Part shown: one piece after another, positions 39,043 through 49,825 of the stretch
Numbering within the stretch: the stretch's first letter is position 1
Layout: each line of letters opens with the position of its first letter
Assembly (NCBI RefSeq): GCF_012927125.1
Contig: NZ_JABBFZ010000001.1
Span: 248,001 to 312,000 of the forward strand
Direction: 5' to 3'
Length of the DNA: 64,000 nt
Source: Paraburkholderia antibiotica
Lineage (GTDB): Bacteria; Pseudomonadota; Gammaproteobacteria; Burkholderiales; Burkholderiaceae
The notes under the pieces: model-generated
The model's database searches: none
Told to the model about the DNA's origin: nothing
Seen by the model: the letters and a program-made list of their open reading frames with translations, nothing else
Translations under genes and position numbers: made by a program

Positions 39043-39768
39043 ATGTCTGAGCGTGATTCCGGCAGTTCTGGGCGCGCCAAGGCAGCTTCGCGCGCGAAGG
39101 CGTCTGGTCAGGCGTCGTTTGGTGCATTCGTCCGCAAACCGGTCGAGCGCACCGAAGACACGGCGAAAGTCAATGTCGCAACCGCCGCTTCCGAAGCTGC
39201 AGAAATGCGCGCGGAAACGGCGGCAAGCTGGCCGGCCGATGCGGTCGAGGTCGGCGCAATCGTCGACGCTTATGGTCTCAAAGGCTGGGTCAAGGTAGCC
39301 GCGCATGCGGATGCTGGGCGGGGCGGCGACGCCTTGCTGAGCGCGAAGCGCTGGTGGCTGCTGAGAGGCCAGGAGCGCAGATCGGCGCCTTCCTCGCAGG
39401 CCAAAACGCATGGCGATAGCGTGGTTGCCCGTCTGGGCGGCGTCGCTGACCGCGATGCGGCGCTGGCTATGCGCGGTTCTCGCGTGTACATCAGCCGCAG
39501 CGAATTTCCGGCTCTCGAAGCCGACGAATTCTACTGGGTCGATCTGATCGGCCTGGATGTCGTGAACCTCGCCGGGATTAACCTCGGCAAGGTTGCCGGC
39601 ATGATCGACAACGGTGCGCAGTCGGTGCTGCGCATCGAATATCCGGCTACCGACAAAACCGGCAAGCCGGTCGCGGACGAACGTCTGATCCCGTTCGTTG
39701 GCGTCTTTGTCAAAACGGTGGACCAGGCGGCCAAGCAGATCGTCGTCGACTGGGAAGCCGACTATTGA
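39043..39768 (+). CDS. rimM: Ribosome maturation factor RimM
   Basis: A 241-residue 16S processing factor that binds S19 and helps 30S head assembly. The RimM N-domain starts near residue 68 ([16 protein letters not shown]), and the PRC-barrel domain follows with Glu-Phe-Tyr-Trp-Val-Asp-Leu-Ile-Gly. The extra 65 N-terminal residues are Ala/Ser/Lys-rich and look disordered; the typical protein is about 175 residues. The extension is probably genuine because no good start lies closer to the domain. Confidence 0.95.
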   Translation: MSERDSGSSGRAKAASRAKASGQASFGAFVRKPVERTEDTAKVNVATAASEAAEMRAETAASWPADAVEVGAIVDAYGLKGWVKVAAHADAGRGGDALLSAKRWWLLRGQERRSAPSSQAKTHGDSVVARLGGVADRDAALAMRGSRVYISRSEFPALEADEFYWVDLIGLDVVNLAGINLGKVAGMIDNGAQSVLRIEYPATDKTGKPVADERLIPFVGVFVKTVDQAAKQIVVDWEADY

Positions 39769-39793
39769 AATCTTTCGTTGAGTGGGGAGAGCG

Positions 39794-40561
39794 ATGCAGT
39801 TCGATGTCGTAACGCTCTTTCCTGAAATGTTCCGCGCGCTGACCGACTGGGGTATCACCAGCCGGGCCGCGAAGCAGGAGCGCTATGGGTTGCGTACGTG
39901 GAATCCGCGCGATTTCACCACCGACAACTACCGCACGATCGACGATCGCCCGTACGGCGGTGGCCCCGGCATGGTGATGCTGGCTAAACCGCTCGAAGCA
40001 GCGATCGATGCCGCGAAAGCGGCGCAGTCGGAGCAGGGCATCGGCGCGTCGCGTGTCGTGATGATGTCGCCGCAAGGCGCCACGCTGAATCACGATCGCG
40101 TGATGAAGTTCGCGGCCGAGCCTGGTCTGATCCTGTTGTGCGGGCGTTACGAGGCAATTGATCAGCGTCTGCTCGATCGTGTCGTCGACGAGGAAGTCAG
40201 TCTTGGCGACTTCGTGCTGTCGGGCGGCGAGCTGCCGGCAATGGCGTTGATGGATGCGGTCGTGCGGCAACTGCCCGGCGTGCTCAACGATTCGCAGTCG
40301 GCGGTGCAGGACAGTTTCGTCGATGTGCTGCTCGATTGTCCGCATTACACGCGTCCCGAGGAATACGAGGGCGTGCGGGTGCCCGATGTGCTGCTCGGCG
40401 GCCATCATGCGGAAATCGAAGCGTGGCGGCGGCGCGAAGCGTTGCGCAACACGCTGAACAAACGGCCCGATCTGATCGTGAAGGCCAGAAAGAACAAGAT
40501 GCTGAGCCGTGCCGATGAGGCATGGCTCGCAAGTCTCGCGAAGGAAGAGCCGAAGGCCTGA
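39794..40561 (+). CDS. trmD: tRNA (guanine-N1)-methyltransferase
   Basis: A 255-residue SPOUT-class enzyme making m1G37 in tRNAs, which prevents +1 frameshifting. [13 protein letters not shown] is the normal start. Tyr-Gly-Gly-Gly-Pro-Gly-Met and Leu-Ser-Gly-Gly-Glu-Leu-Pro form the knotted SAM site. GGGGAGAG precedes the ATG at 39794. Confidence 0.98.
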   Translation: MQFDVVTLFPEMFRALTDWGITSRAAKQERYGLRTWNPRDFTTDNYRTIDDRPYGGGPGMVMLAKPLEAAIDAAKAAQSEQGIGASRVVMMSPQGATLNHDRVMKFAAEPGLILLCGRYEAIDQRLLDRVVDEEVSLGDFVLSGGELPAMALMDAVVRQLPGVLNDSQSAVQDSFVDVLLDCPHYTRPEEYEGVRVPDVLLGGHHAEIEAWRRREALRNTLNKRPDLIVKARKNKMLSRADEAWLASLAKEEPKA

Positions 40562-40727
40562 GGCCCCGGTCTTTCGAGCGGACACAAGGCGGTGCCGACC
40601 ATGCGTGGGCGGTGCCAGATGTGAACCCATCCTCTATCGGGGCCGTAGCCGAGCGCAGCAGGGCAACCTGCGGGAAACCAGCGTGAAGCAGGTACGAACG
40701 CCGACAAGATGGATCCAGGAGTCAGTC

Positions 40728-41114
40728 ATGAATCTGATTGCAAAACTCGAGCAGGAAGAAATTACGCGCGTTCTCGGCGAAAAGACCATCCCCGACTTCG
40801 GTCCGGGCGACACGGTCATCGTCAGCGTGAACGTGGTTGAAGGTACGCGTAAGCGCGTGCAGGCTTACGAAGGCGTCGTGATCGCCAAGCGTAACCGTGG
40901 TCTGAATTCGTCGTTCATCGTCCGCAAGATTTCGTCGGGCGAAGGCGTCGAGCGTACGTTCCAGACGTATTCGCCGCTGCTGGCAAGCATCGTCGTCAAG
41001 CGTCGTGGCGATGTGCGTCGTGCAAAGCTGTACTATCTGCGCGAGCGTTCGGGCAAGTCGGCTCGAATCAAGGAAAAGCTGGTCTCGAAGGACCGCGCTG
41101 CTTCCCAGGCGTAA
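40728..41114 (+). CDS. rplS: 50S ribosomal protein L19
   Basis: A 128-residue protein starting [11 protein letters not shown]. It contains Gly-Asp-Thr-Val-x-Val and Val-Lys-Arg-Arg-Gly-x-[10 protein letters not shown], the L19 signature at the subunit interface. It ends the rpsP operon. The 166-nt gap after trmD probably carries a leader; the upstream open frame has no similarity. Confidence 0.98.
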   Translation: MNLIAKLEQEEITRVLGEKTIPDFGPGDTVIVSVNVVEGTRKRVQAYEGVVIAKRNRGLNSSFIVRKISSGEGVERTFQTYSPLLASIVVKRRGDVRRAKLYYLRERSGKSARIKEKLVSKDRAASQA

Positions 41115-41124
41115 ATGCTGTAAG

Positions 41125-41152
41125 AAAAAGCACCCCATGTGGGTGCTTTTTT
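41125..41152 (+). terminator. Terminator of the rpsP-rplS operon
   Basis: AAAAAGCACCC pairs with GGGTGCTTTTT around a 5-nt loop (CATGT) with extra T residues, 10 nt past the rplS stop. Confidence 0.93.
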
Positions 41153-41201
41153 GTTGGCCAGGTCAAAATAGCGGTATGTCCCCGCTCATCAGAGAGACCC
41201 G

Positions 41202-41984
41202 TTGATCCGCCCCGTCTTTGAGCCCGAAACGCTGCCTGTCGTCGCGACGGGCGCCGATCTGCCCGCGATCGAGGGCGAACGTCTCACGCCCGACGCACTG
41301 CGGGCCCGCTTCGAGCGCCAGCTTGCCTGGACGCCCGAAAAAATCGCCGATGCGCCGTGGCGCAATACCGAACTCGATCCGCGTGTGGCCGCTGTGCTGG
41401 TGCCCCTGGTCGTGCGCGAGCGCGGCCTCACTGTTCTGCTCACCCAGCGCGCGGACCATCTGAGTGATCACGCCGGCCAGGTGAGTTTTCCAGGCGGGCG
41501 CCAGGAACCGTTCGACGCCGACGCAACCGCGACCGCGCTGCGTGAAGCTCAGGAAGAGGTGGGGCTCGATGCGTCGCGTGTGGAAATCCTTGGCGTGTTA
41601 CCCGACTATCTGACCGGCACCGGCTTTTGCGTATCGCCGGTGATCGGTCTTGTGCATCCGCCGTTCTCGCTGCGCATCGACACGCTCGAAGTGGCCGAGG
41701 TCTTCGAAGTGCCGCTCGCGTTTCTGATGAACCCGGCCAATCACGAAGAGCGAGTGTTCCGTTACGAAGGCGGCGAGCGTCGCTTCTTTGCGATGCCGTA
41801 TCCGCGCGGCGAATTGACGGCGGCACCGGAACTCGCCCACGAGCCAGTTGAGCAAGGCGTGGCGTCGGCCATACCTGCGGCCACATCCGCGGCCACACCC
41901 GCAACCGTTCAGAGCGGCCAACATTTCATCTGGGGCGCGACGGCGGCGATGCTGCGCAACTTCTATCGCTTCCTTGCCGCATGA
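41202..41984 (+). CDS. CoA pyrophosphatase (Nudix family)
   Basis: A 260-residue Nudix hydrolase. The Nudix box is visible as Gly-Gly-Arg-Gln-Glu and Arg-Glu-Ala-Gln-Glu-Glu-Val-Gly-Leu, and the preceding Leu-Thr-Gln-Arg-Ala-x-His-Leu-x-x-His-Ala-Gly-Gln-Val-Ser-Phe-Pro is the CoA-specific motif (NudL/YeaB type). It splits CoA to 4'-phosphopantetheine and 3',5'-ADP. The start appears to be a TTG at 41202 with AGAGAG upstream. The C-terminus has an Ala/Thr-rich insert (about residues 225-240). Confidence 0.9.
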   Translation: MIRPVFEPETLPVVATGADLPAIEGERLTPDALRARFERQLAWTPEKIADAPWRNTELDPRVAAVLVPLVVRERGLTVLLTQRADHLSDHAGQVSFPGGRQEPFDADATATALREAQEEVGLDASRVEILGVLPDYLTGTGFCVSPVIGLVHPPFSLRIDTLEVAEVFEVPLAFLMNPANHEERVFRYEGGERRFFAMPYPRGELTAAPELAHEPVEQGVASAIPAATSAATPATVQSGQHFIWGATAAMLRNFYRFLAA

Positions 41985-42124
41985 GTCTGACGACCGACCG
42001 GGCCGGCAAAGTTGCGTGGACGACGCACTTGTCGGCGGTTTGTCAGCGTGCTTGCTCAGTCGCATCCGACCCTGTGCTATCGTTATAAAACAATCGTAAA
42101 AACTTAAAAAGCACGGCGCATCGC

Positions 42125-43063
42125 ATGACTTTTTTCTCCGTATTGCTGGCTCTGATCATTGAACAGGTGCGCGCGCTGTCGCCGAACAATCCGGTGTCCG
42201 CGTTGCTTCAATACCATGCGGAGTCGGCGGCGCACGGATTCGATGCCGGCAAGCCGCGCCACGGTCTGCTCGCGTGGCTCGTGGTGGTGGTGCCCTGGAC
42301 GCTCGCGGTCGCGCTCGTCTACTACGTGCTGTATCACCTCCACTTCATGCTCGCGTTCCTGTGGAACGTCGTGGTGCTGTACTTCACGCTCGGCTTCCGG
42401 CAGTTCAGCCATTACTTCACCGACATCCATCTCGCGCTGAACAACGACGACGTGCCGCGCGCGCGCGAAATTCTCAACGAGTGGACAGGGCTCGACACGG
42501 TCGACATGCCGGTCAGCGAGATCGTGCGTCATACGCTGATTCACGCGGTGGTCGCGTCGCATCGTCATGTGTTCGGCGTGTTCTTCTGGTTCCTGATTCC
42601 GGTGGGGCCCGCGGGCGCGGTGTTGTACCGGTGCGCCGAGTATCTGGCGCGCGCGTGGGCGCAACCGGCCGACGACCGTACCGCCGCTTTTTCGAGCTTC
42701 GCGCAGCGTGCGTTCTTCGTGATCGACTGGGTGCCGGCGCGGTTGACGTCGCTGGGCTTTGCGATCGTCGGTAATTTCGAGGATGCGATTTACGCGTGGC
42801 GCAATCATGCGCGGCAATGGCCCGACGCAAACGACGGCGTGCTGCTCGCCGCCGGCAGCGGGGCGCTTGGCGCACGTCTGGCCGGCCCGCTTGCCGAACC
42901 GTCGAGCCTCGACGCGCTCGCGACCGGCGACGGCGGCCCGATGCAGGTCGGCGACGACTGCACGCCGCGCACGTTGCAGTCGGCGGTGGGTCTGGTGTGG
43001 CGCGCGGTGGTGCTGTGGATGATTCTGTTGCTGATGCTGACGATCGCCGTGTGGCTTGCGTGA
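42125..43063 (+). CDS. CobD/CbiB-family membrane protein
   Basis: A 312-residue inner-membrane protein with at least four hydrophobic helices, two central ones flanking the segment after Leu-Ala-Trp-Leu, and a C-terminal anchor. Phe-Arg-Gln-Phe-Ser-His-Tyr and Glu-Ile-Val-Arg-His-Thr-Leu-Ile-His are the conserved CobD/AmpE-like segments. True CobD makes adenosylcobinamide; this relative lies away from cobalamin genes and, like AmpE, has no assured function. Confidence 0.82.
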   Translation: MTFFSVLLALIIEQVRALSPNNPVSALLQYHAESAAHGFDAGKPRHGLLAWLVVVVPWTLAVALVYYVLYHLHFMLAFLWNVVVLYFTLGFRQFSHYFTDIHLALNNDDVPRAREILNEWTGLDTVDMPVSEIVRHTLIHAVVASHRHVFGVFFWFLIPVGPAGAVLYRCAEYLARAWAQPADDRTAAFSSFAQRAFFVIDWVPARLTSLGFAIVGNFEDAIYAWRNHARQWPDANDGVLLAAGSGALGARLAGPLAEPSSLDALATGDGGPMQVGDDCTPRTLQSAVGLVWRAVVLWMILLLMLTIAVWLA

Positions 43064-43099
43064 CGCATCCGCGCCTCTCGATGTGATAGCAAGCAAAAC

Positions 43100-43126
43100 A
43101 AAAAGCCGGGCATGCCCGGCTTTTTC
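43100..43126. terminator. Bidirectional terminator
   Basis: AAAAAGCCGGG paired with CCCGGCTTTTT around a two-base loop; A and T tracts on both sides allow use by the CobD-like gene and the convergent zinc-ribbon gene. Confidence 0.9.
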
Positions 43127-43209
43127 AATTCCTGAACCTGAAAGCGTGAACCCGAAAGGCGCGACGCCGACATCATCGTCATCGCCAGCGTTACCACCGC
43201 GAGCCCACA

Positions 43210-43530
43210 TCATCCCTTCAACGGATCGCGCGCGGTTCCGCATTGCCAGCACACGGTGAACTGCGCCTCGAGCATTTCTCCGCACTGCTGACACTGCCAG
43301 CCCGGCGCCCCCGGCGCCGGCCCTTGAGACGCCGCCTCGATCAGGCTCCGCGCGAGCGCCTCGTCGCGCTCGTCGACGAGCCACAGTTCCGGCGCGCACT
43401 GATCGGCCGGAATTTCGCCGAGCGCGCCGTTCAGATAGCGGTTGTGCAATTCGCACGCGATGCCCGCGGCCTCCAGCACATTGACCCAATGCTGTCCGAT
43501 GATCAGATTCGGCGCACGCATCAGCTTCAT
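43210..43530 (-). CDS. DUF2007-like protein with C-terminal zinc ribbon
   Basis: A 106-residue protein. The N-terminal about 65 residues (Ala-x-Asn-Leu-Ile-Ile-Gly-Gln-His-Trp-Val-Asn-Val-Leu-Glu) resemble the DUF2007 ferredoxin-like signal-transducing domain. The C-terminus is a zinc ribbon: Cys-Gln-Gln-Cys, then Cys-Trp-Gln-Cys. The start is the ATG at 43530, one base from the rsgA stop, so it belongs to the htpX-like/rsgA unit. Function unknown. Confidence 0.82.
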   Translation of the reverse strand: MKLMRAPNLIIGQHWVNVLEAAGIACELHNRYLNGALGEIPADQCAPELWLVDERDEALARSLIEAASQGPAPGAPGWQCQQCGEMLEAQFTVCWQCGTARDPLKG

Positions 43531-43531
43531 G

Positions 43532-44539
43532 TCAGCGGACGATCTGGCTCGCCTCGTGCACGAGCTGCGCATACAGCGTATGCCGCTCGCGGCGGATGCG
43601 GCCATCGGCGACCGCTTCGAGAATCGCGCAGCCCGGTTCGTGCAGATGATGGCAGTTGTAGAAGCGGCAGTTCGGCAGCAGCGGCCGGAACTCGGGGAAC
43701 GCGCGTTCGAGCCGGCCTTCGGTCAGGTGGTGCAGACCGAATTCCTGGAAGCCCGGCGAGTCGATCAGCGCGCCGGCCGTGCCGTTCACGTCGGTGCTGC
43801 CAGGTTCGCCAGCTTCACCGTCCACACCGTCGACGGAATCCGGCAACGGATAAAGACGCGTGAACGTGGTCGTATGGCGCCCGCTGTTCAGCGCGGTCGA
43901 GATTTCGCGCGTCGCCACTTCGGCGTCCGGGATCAGCAGATTCACGAGCGTCGATTTGCCCATGCCGGACTGGCCGAGCAGCAGGGTCGCGTGGCCTTGC
44001 AGATGCTCGGTCAGGGTCACGCGCGCCGCGTCGGGCTGCATGCGGATCGATACTTCGAGCACCGGATAGCCGAGCGCGCGATACGGCTCGAGCCGCCGCC
44101 GCGCACCATCGAGCGCGCCGGTCACGTCGATCTTGTTGAGCACGATCAGCGGTTTCAGCTCGTTGGCTTCGGCGGCGACGAGCGCGCGGCCGAGCAGGTC
44201 CTCGCTGAAATGCGGTTCGGTCGCGAGCACGATCAGCAACTGGTCGAGATTCGCCGCGAACAGCTTCGACTTGTACTGATCCGAGCGATACAGCAGATTG
44301 CGCCGCTCGCCGATCTCGACGATCACGCCCTGGTCGGCGGACGTCGGTTCGTAGATCACCCGGTCGCCGACCGCGACCTCGCTGCGCTTGCCGCGCGGGA
44401 AGCATTGCAGCATTGCGCCGCCATCCTCGGGAGCGACCAGATAGTGGCGGCCATGCGAGGCCACCACGAGGCCGCCGACGCGCGTGCCGTGCGCGCCTGC
44501 CTGCGCGCGCGGCGCTTTTTTCGGGGCGCGGCCGCTCAT
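43532..44539 (-). CDS. rsgA: Ribosome small subunit-dependent GTPase A
   Basis: A 335-residue circularly permuted GTPase that tests the decoding centre of new 30S subunits. It has an N-terminal OB domain, then Asn-Lys-Ile-Asp (G4), Gly-Gln-Ser-Gly-Met-Gly-Lys-Ser (G1), Asp-Ser-Pro-Gly-Phe (G3), and a C-terminal zinc site with Cys-Arg-Phe-Tyr-Asn-Cys-x-His and a later Cys. G4 before G1 is the hallmark of the permutation. It overlaps the upstream protease gene by 4 nt (ATGA). Confidence 0.97.
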   Translation of the reverse strand: MSGRAPKKAPRAQAGAHGTRVGGLVVASHGRHYLVAPEDGGAMLQCFPRGKRSEVAVGDRVIYEPTSADQGVIVEIGERRNLLYRSDQYKSKLFAANLDQLLIVLATEPHFSEDLLGRALVAAEANELKPLIVLNKIDVTGALDGARRRLEPYRALGYPVLEVSIRMQPDAARVTLTEHLQGHATLLLGQSGMGKSTLVNLLIPDAEVATREISTALNSGRHTTTFTRLYPLPDSVDGVDGEAGEPGSTDVNGTAGALIDSPGFQEFGLHHLTEGRLERAFPEFRPLLPNCRFYNCHHLHEPGCAILEAVADGRIRRERHTLYAQLVHEASQIVR

Positions 44540-45795
44540 GCGTGCCGCAGCAGTCGGTCGATCCGCTGCGACGCCGGCGGATGCGAGTAGTAGAACGCGG
44601 TGTAGAGCGGATCGGGCGTCAGCGTCGACGCGTTGTCCTCGTACAGCTTGACGAGCGCGTTGACGAGATCCTGCGCGTCGGTCTGGGTCGCCGCGAACGC
44701 GTCGGCTTCGAACTCGTGCTTGCGCGAGCTGAGGCTGCCGAGCGGCGTGACGAAGAACATGAACACCGGCAGCGCGAGGAAGAACAGCACGAGTGCGAGC
44801 CCGCTATTGCCGCCGATCAGCGACGGCCGCACGCCGAGCCCTTCATAGAACCACACGCATTGGGACAGCCAGCCGAGCAGCGCGAGCATCACGAGACTGA
44901 TCGCGAACGTGACCAGCATCCGTTTCATCACGTGACGTCGCTTGAAATGGCCAAGCTCGTGCGCGAGCACCGCTTCGATTTCGCGGCCCGACAGGCGCGC
45001 GAGCAGAGTGTCGAAGAAGACGATGCGCTTGCTCGCGCCGAAGCCCGTGAAGTACGCGTTGCCGTGCGCCGAACGACGGCTGCCGTCCATCACGAACAGG
45101 CCCTTCGCGGCGAAGCCGCAGCGCTTCATCAGCGCCTCGATGCGGCTGACCAACGCCTCGTCCTTCAGCGGTTCGAACTTGTTGAACAGCGGCGCGATGA
45201 AGGTCGGGAAAATCAGCAGGCCAAACATCTGGAAGCCGACCCACACGACCCATGCCCACAGCCACCACAGGCCGCCGGCGCGATTCATCAGCCACAGCAC
45301 GACGAACAGCAGCGGCAGGCCGAACGCGACGCCGAGCAGCGTGCCCTTCAGGCGGTCGAAGAAGAACAGGCCGCGGCTCATGCGGTTAAAGCCGAAGCGT
45401 TGCTCGACGACGAACTGCCGGTAGTAGTCGAACGGCAGGTCGATGGCGCTGGTGATCGCGATGACCGCCGCCACCAGCGCGATCTGGCCGAGATAGCCGC
45501 GGCCGAGCCAGTCGGAGATCGCGAGATCGAGCATCTGCACACCGCCCAGCAGCGTGAGCCAGATCAGCACGGCCGCGCCGACGACGATCTCGATCATCGC
45601 GAGCCGGGTGCGTTCGATCGTGTAGTCGGCCGCGCGCTGGTGCGCGGTGAGCGCGATGGTGGTCGCGAACTGGCTCGGCACCTGTTCGCGATGAGCGGCG
45701 ACGAAGCGGATCTGCCGCGACGCGAGCCAGAGTTTGGTGCCGACCATCGCCACGACGGCGATGACGAACAGAGCGGTGAAGTACAGGGTAGGCAT
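44536..45795 (-). CDS. M48 family (Ste24-type) membrane metallopeptidase
   Basis: A 419-residue protein with six or seven membrane helices and the zinc motif His-Glu-Leu-Gly-His, followed by a Glu in Glu-Phe-Glu-Ala-Asp-Ala-Phe-Ala as third ligand. It resembles CAAX-prenyl protease 1 (Ste24) rather than short HtpX, since it has the N-terminal multi-helix domain. Bacterial members probably act in membrane protein quality control. It is translationally coupled to rsgA. Confidence 0.92.
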   Translation of the reverse strand: MPTLYFTALFVIAVVAMVGTKLWLASRQIRFVAAHREQVPSQFATTIALTAHQRAADYTIERTRLAMIEIVVGAAVLIWLTLLGGVQMLDLAISDWLGRGYLGQIALVAAVIAITSAIDLPFDYYRQFVVEQRFGFNRMSRGLFFFDRLKGTLLGVAFGLPLLFVVLWLMNRAGGLWWLWAWVVWVGFQMFGLLIFPTFIAPLFNKFEPLKDEALVSRIEALMKRCGFAAKGLFVMDGSRRSAHGNAYFTGFGASKRIVFFDTLLARLSGREIEAVLAHELGHFKRRHVMKRMLVTFAISLVMLALLGWLSQCVWFYEGLGVRPSLIGGNSGLALVLFFLALPVFMFFVTPLGSLSSRKHEFEADAFAATQTDAQDLVNALVKLYEDNASTLTPDPLYTAFYYSHPPASQRIDRLLRHA

Positions 45796-46089
45796 CCGGG
45801 GATTCCGTGGTATCTATGCGAGAATTATATGTTTCTTCCCGTCTTGCGGCGGGGCGGTACGGTTTTCAGCGGTTTGGTTTGGGTTGGGGGCGGAGACAAC
45901 GGCAGCGGTTCGTGGTGTCGTTCGAGGTAGTCGCACGAGGCAGCGCGCCGCTGCCGCAAGACTGCCGGGCTGCCGGACCACCTGAGCACGCCCGCCGCGC
46001 CGGACCGCACGAAGCCATTTCAAACGAACACACGCCGCGGCACGCGGGTTTCCAGTGAAGCTCGCCGCGCGGCCCTCAGGGTTGCCTTC

Positions 46090-46707
46090 ATGACTGACAT
46101 CCTCGCATCCACCGAACAGCCGCCGCTCGTACGCAGCGACATGAATCTCGTCTGGCTGGACATGGAAATGACCGGGCTCGAGCCCGACACCGATCGCATC
46201 ATCGAAATCGCGGTGGTGGTGACGAATTCGACGCTCGACAGGATGGTCGAAGGTCCGGTGCTGGCGATTCATCAAAGCGACGAGACACTCGCGAAAATGG
46301 ACGAGTGGAACCAGAACACGCATGGCCGCTCGGGGTTGATCGACCGCGTGAAGGCGTCGACGGTCAGCGAGGCCGATGCGGTCGAACAGATCCGCGCGTT
46401 CCTCGGTGCGTACGTGCCGCCCGGCAAATCGCCGATGTGCGGCAACTCGATTTGCCAGGACCGCCGCTTCATGGCGCGCTGGATGCCGGATCTGGAGCGC
46501 TTCTTCCATTACCGCAATCTCGACGTGAGCACGCTGAAGGAACTGTGCCGCCGCTGGCAGCCGACGATCTACAAGGGCTTCCAGAAGCGCGCGATGCACA
46601 CGGCGCTGGCCGACATCCACGAGTCGATCGACGAGCTGAAGTACTACCGCGAGCATTTCCTCGTGCCGTCGGCACCGACCCTGGATGCGGCCGCGGGCGA
46701 CAAATAA
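46090..46707 (+). CDS. orn: Oligoribonuclease
   Basis: A 205-residue DEDDh exonuclease that degrades 2-5 nt RNAs and pGpG, the last product of c-di-GMP turnover. Trp-Leu-Asp-Met-Glu-Met-Thr-Gly-Leu carries the first catalytic acids, and His-x-Ala-x-x-Asp-Ile near the C-terminus completes the site. The first 17 residues are an extension; an ATG at 46141 would give the standard N-terminus. The 294 bp upstream shows no clear gene. Confidence 0.96.
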   Translation: MTDILASTEQPPLVRSDMNLVWLDMEMTGLEPDTDRIIEIAVVVTNSTLDRMVEGPVLAIHQSDETLAKMDEWNQNTHGRSGLIDRVKASTVSEADAVEQIRAFLGAYVPPGKSPMCGNSICQDRRFMARWMPDLERFFHYRNLDVSTLKELCRRWQPTIYKGFQKRAMHTALADIHESIDELKYYREHFLVPSAPTLDAAAGDK

Positions 46708-46719
46708 ACGGAAACCGCC

Positions 46720-47370
46720 TTAATCCTGCCGCGGAGCGCGCACCGCGCTCTTCGGCCGGAACGCCTTCACCACGTCGGCGTTGGTTTCCACATACGGGCC
46801 ACCGATCAGATCGATGCAATACGGCACCGCCGCGAAAATGCCCGGCACCTTCACCGCATTGCCCGCGTCCGCGTCGCGCAGACCTTCGAGCGTTTCCTTG
46901 ATCGATTTCGGCTGACCCGGCAGGTTGACGATCAGCGCCGCATGATCCGCCGTCTCGCGGATCACCGCGACCTGACGCGACAGGATCGCGGTCGGCACGA
47001 AATTCAGACTGATCTGCCGCATCTGCTCGCCGAAACCGGGCATCTCTTTAGTGGCGACCGCGAGGGTCGCCTCGGGCGTCACGTCGCGCCGCGACGGGCC
47101 CGTGCCGCCTGTCGTCAGCACCAGATCGCAGCCGACTTCATCGACCATCTCGACGAGCGTCGCCGAGATGGTCGGCGCGTCGTCGGCGATCAGGCGGGTA
47201 ACCACCTGCCACGGCGACGTGAGCGCCGCGCCCAGCCATTCCTGCAGCGCCGGAATGCCTTTGTCCTCGTACACGCCGCTCGACGCGCGGTCGCTGATCG
47301 ACACGAGGCCGATCACGATTTCATCGGGATGGTTGCGCGGCTGACGTCGCTCAGGCGTCGCGGTCGTCAT
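46720..47370 (-). CDS. mog: Molybdopterin adenylyltransferase
   Basis: A 216-residue MoeA/MogA-fold enzyme that adenylates molybdopterin before metal insertion. Ser-Ile-Ser-Asp-Arg-Ala-Ser-x-Gly-Val-Tyr-Glu-Asp and [15 protein letters not shown] are the signature segments; Asn-Leu-Pro-Gly-Gln-Pro-Lys-Ser follows. Its start overlaps the end of darP by 20 nt, and it is convergent with orn. Confidence 0.95.
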   Translation of the reverse strand: MTTATPERRQPRNHPDEIVIGLVSISDRASSGVYEDKGIPALQEWLGAALTSPWQVVTRLIADDAPTISATLVEMVDEVGCDLVLTTGGTGPSRRDVTPEATLAVATKEMPGFGEQMRQISLNFVPTAILSRQVAVIRETADHAALIVNLPGQPKSIKETLEGLRDADAGNAVKVPGIFAAVPYCIDLIGGPYVETNADVVKAFRPKSAVRAPRQD

Positions 47371-47968
47371 CGTCGTCGTCCGTGGGGAGATCGGCGTTGT
47401 GTGCGTCGTCGGCTTCGTCGTCCGCGCCGGCGGCGTTCTTGATCCACTGGAACAGTTCGCGGAAGTAGCGCGGCGGCTTGCTCTGCTGCGCTTCCTTGCG
47501 TGCGTTGCGGATCAGCGTGCGGCCCTGCTGCGGATCGGCGTTCGGATGCTGGCGGATGAATTCGGTCAGCGCGGCATCGTCGGCGAGCAGCTTTTCGCGG
47601 GTGCGCTCGATCCAGTGCAGCTTCGCCGTTTCCGACTTGTTGACGCCCTTGTAGGTGTCGAGCGCGGTACGCAGCGCGGCGACTTCCGTCTCCAGCAGCG
47701 CGCGCATCACGCGGCCGACGTACTGGACCTGGCGGCGCTTGCCTTCGAAGTCGGTGATGCGGCGAGCTTCGCGCACGGCCTCGTCGAGCTTTTCGGGCAT
47801 CGGCATGCGCTTGAGCGCGTCTTTCGGCAGCGCGATCAGCTCCGCGCCCAGATCCTGCAGCGCGGCCATTTCGCGCTTGATCTGGGACTTGCTGGGGCGG
47901 TCGTAGCCGTTTTCGTCGACTTCCGTCACGACGGATTCGATCGGTTGAATGCGGGTTTTGCGTGTCAT
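47351..47968 (-). CDS. darP: Ribosome-associated protein DarP (YjgA, DUF615)
   Basis: A 205-residue, highly charged, helical protein. Pro-Ser-Lys-Ser-Gln-Ile-Lys-Arg-Glu near the N-terminus and Phe-Arg-Glu-Leu-Phe-Gln near the C-terminus are typical of the family, which acts late in 50S assembly. The C-terminal tail is an Asp-rich stretch (about 25 residues). It starts at the ATG at 47968 and is divergent from pmbA. The open frame extends far upstream but only this part is similar to known proteins. Confidence 0.94.
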   Translation of the reverse strand: MTRKTRIQPIESVVTEVDENGYDRPSKSQIKREMAALQDLGAELIALPKDALKRMPMPEKLDEAVREARRITDFEGKRRQVQYVGRVMRALLETEVAALRTALDTYKGVNKSETAKLHWIERTREKLLADDAALTEFIRQHPNADPQQGRTLIRNARKEAQQSKPPRYFRELFQWIKNAAGADDEADDAHNADLPTDDDDDDRDA

Positions 47969-48229
47969 GGCGATATTGTAACTTGCCGCGCTGGCCTGGC
48001 CGTGAGGCTGCCGGCTCGTGGAGTCGGGCGCAGTGGGTCGAAGCGGGTCAAAGCGGGCCGCGTCGCTCGCGCATGCGGCCTCGCGCGCGGCGGTGCCGCG
48101 AATCACAGGTACGGCGTCGCGTACCTTGCTATGATCGCGGGATGCATTTATCCCGCACCCGCGCGCGCCTGCGCCGAACCCGGTGCGCATACCCAGGGCC
48201 CGCGCGGCCCCAACAGGACGACAACCACA

Positions 48230-49600
48230 ATGGCAGCAGACATGGACGTCAAGCAGCGCTTTTTTCCGCATACCCAGGATGAGCTGAAGGAAATCGCCTC
48301 GGACATCCTTCGTCACGCGAAGGCGCTCGGCGGCACCGACGCCGCAACCGAGATTTCCGAGGGCGACGGCCTGTCCGTCTCCGTGCGGCGCGGCGAAGTC
48401 GAAACGATCGAGCACAACCGCGACAAGATGGTCGGCGTGACGGTGTTCATCGGCAACAAGCGCGGCAACGCGAGCACCTCGGACTTCTCGTCTCAGGCGC
48501 TGAAGGACACGGTCGCGGCCGCCTACAACATCGCGCGCTTCACCGCCGAAGACGATTGCGCGGGCCTCGCCGAAGCCGAGCTGCTCGAAACTGCGCCGCG
48601 CGACCTCGATCTGTATCACCCGTGGAATCTGTCCGCCGACGAAGCCGTTGAAATCGCGCGCCGCGCCGAAGATGCCGCATTCGCGACCGATCCGCAGATC
48701 AAGAATTCGGAAGGCGCGAGCGTGTCGGCGCAGCACTCGCAGTTCGTGCTGGCGACCTCGCGCGGCTTCCTCGCCGGCTATCCGTATTCGCGCCACTACG
48801 TCGCGTGCGCGCCGATCGCCGGCAGCGGGCGCAACATGCAGCGCGACGACTGGTACACGTCGACGCGCAGCGCCGACGAGCTCGCCGATCCCGAAGCGGT
48901 CGGCCGGTACGCGGCCGAGCGCGCGCTGGCACGCATCGGCGCGCGCGGTCTCGACACCCGCAAGGTGCCGGTGCTGTTCGAGGCGCCGCTCGCGGCCGGG
49001 CTGCTCGGCGCGTTCGTGCAGGCGACGAGCGGCGGCGCGCTGTATCGCAAGACCTCGTTCCTCGTCGACAGTCTTGGCAAGCCGGTGTTCGCGCCGCACG
49101 TGCAGGTGGTCGAAGACCCGCACGTCGCGCGCGCGATGGGCAGCGCGCCGTTCGACGAAGAAGGCGTGCGCACGCATCAGCGCTCGGTCGTGAAGGACGG
49201 CGTGGTGGAGGGCTATTTCCTGTCCACGTACTCCGCGCGCAAGCTCGGCATGCAAACTACCGGCAACGCGGGCGGCTCGCACAACCTGTCGTTGCGCAGT
49301 TCGAACACGCGCCCGGACGACGACTTCGAAGCGATGCTGAAGAAGCTCGGCACGGGGCTGCTGCTGACCGAGCTGATGGGGCAGGGCGTCAACTACGTGA
49401 CCGGCGACTATTCGCGCGGCGCGTCGGGCTTCTGGGTCGAGAACGGCAAGATCCAGTATCCGGTCGAGGAGATCACGGTCGCGAGCACGCTGCAGGAGAT
49501 GTTCCGCCACATCGTCGCGATCGGCGCGGATACGATCACGCGCGGTACCAAGCAGACCGGCTCGGTGCTGATCGAACGGATGACGATCGCGGGGCAGTGA
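48230..49600 (+). CDS. pmbA: Metalloprotease subunit PmbA (TldE)
   Basis: A 456-residue TldD/PmbA family protein. Glu-Val-Glu-Thr-Ile-Glu-His-Asn-Arg is the N-domain motif, and [10 protein letters not shown] near the C-terminus is the PmbA-type end. With TldD it forms a protease that processes peptides such as microcin precursors and CcdA. The true start is the ATG at 48230 (or 48242); the longer frame runs over darP. Usual darP-pmbA divergence is kept. Confidence 0.95.
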   Translation: MAADMDVKQRFFPHTQDELKEIASDILRHAKALGGTDAATEISEGDGLSVSVRRGEVETIEHNRDKMVGVTVFIGNKRGNASTSDFSSQALKDTVAAAYNIARFTAEDDCAGLAEAELLETAPRDLDLYHPWNLSADEAVEIARRAEDAAFATDPQIKNSEGASVSAQHSQFVLATSRGFLAGYPYSRHYVACAPIAGSGRNMQRDDWYTSTRSADELADPEAVGRYAAERALARIGARGLDTRKVPVLFEAPLAAGLLGAFVQATSGGALYRKTSFLVDSLGKPVFAPHVQVVEDPHVARAMGSAPFDEEGVRTHQRSVVKDGVVEGYFLSTYSARKLGMQTTGNAGGSHNLSLRSSNTRPDDDFEAMLKKLGTGLLLTELMGQGVNYVTGDYSRGASGFWVENGKIQYPVEEITVASTLQEMFRHIVAIGADTITRGTKQTGSVLIERMTIAGQ

Positions 49601-49689
49601 GGGGGAATATAAGCAGGCAATCAGCGGTGGGCCGGTTTGCGGCCGCGCGGATGCGCTCCCGATGCTGGTGAGCGCGCCTCGAAAACAGA

Positions 49690-49729
49690 AACGCCACGCA
49701 ACGGCAGGTTGCGTGGCGTTTTTTTTATT
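49690..49729. terminator. Terminator between pmbA and folA
   Basis: AACGCCACGCAAC pairs with GTTGCGTGGCGTT around a 5-nt loop, followed by a T8 run. It sits 90 nt past pmbA and serves the plus strand best; folA converges from the right. Confidence 0.92.
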
Positions 49730-49825
49730 CGCGCGGTAGGTGTCGCGAGGACCGACACAGGCGTGCTTGACGCGCGGTACATGCGTGGCAAGTGTCTTGC
49801 AAACGCGCGTTAAGCGCGCCCGCCT

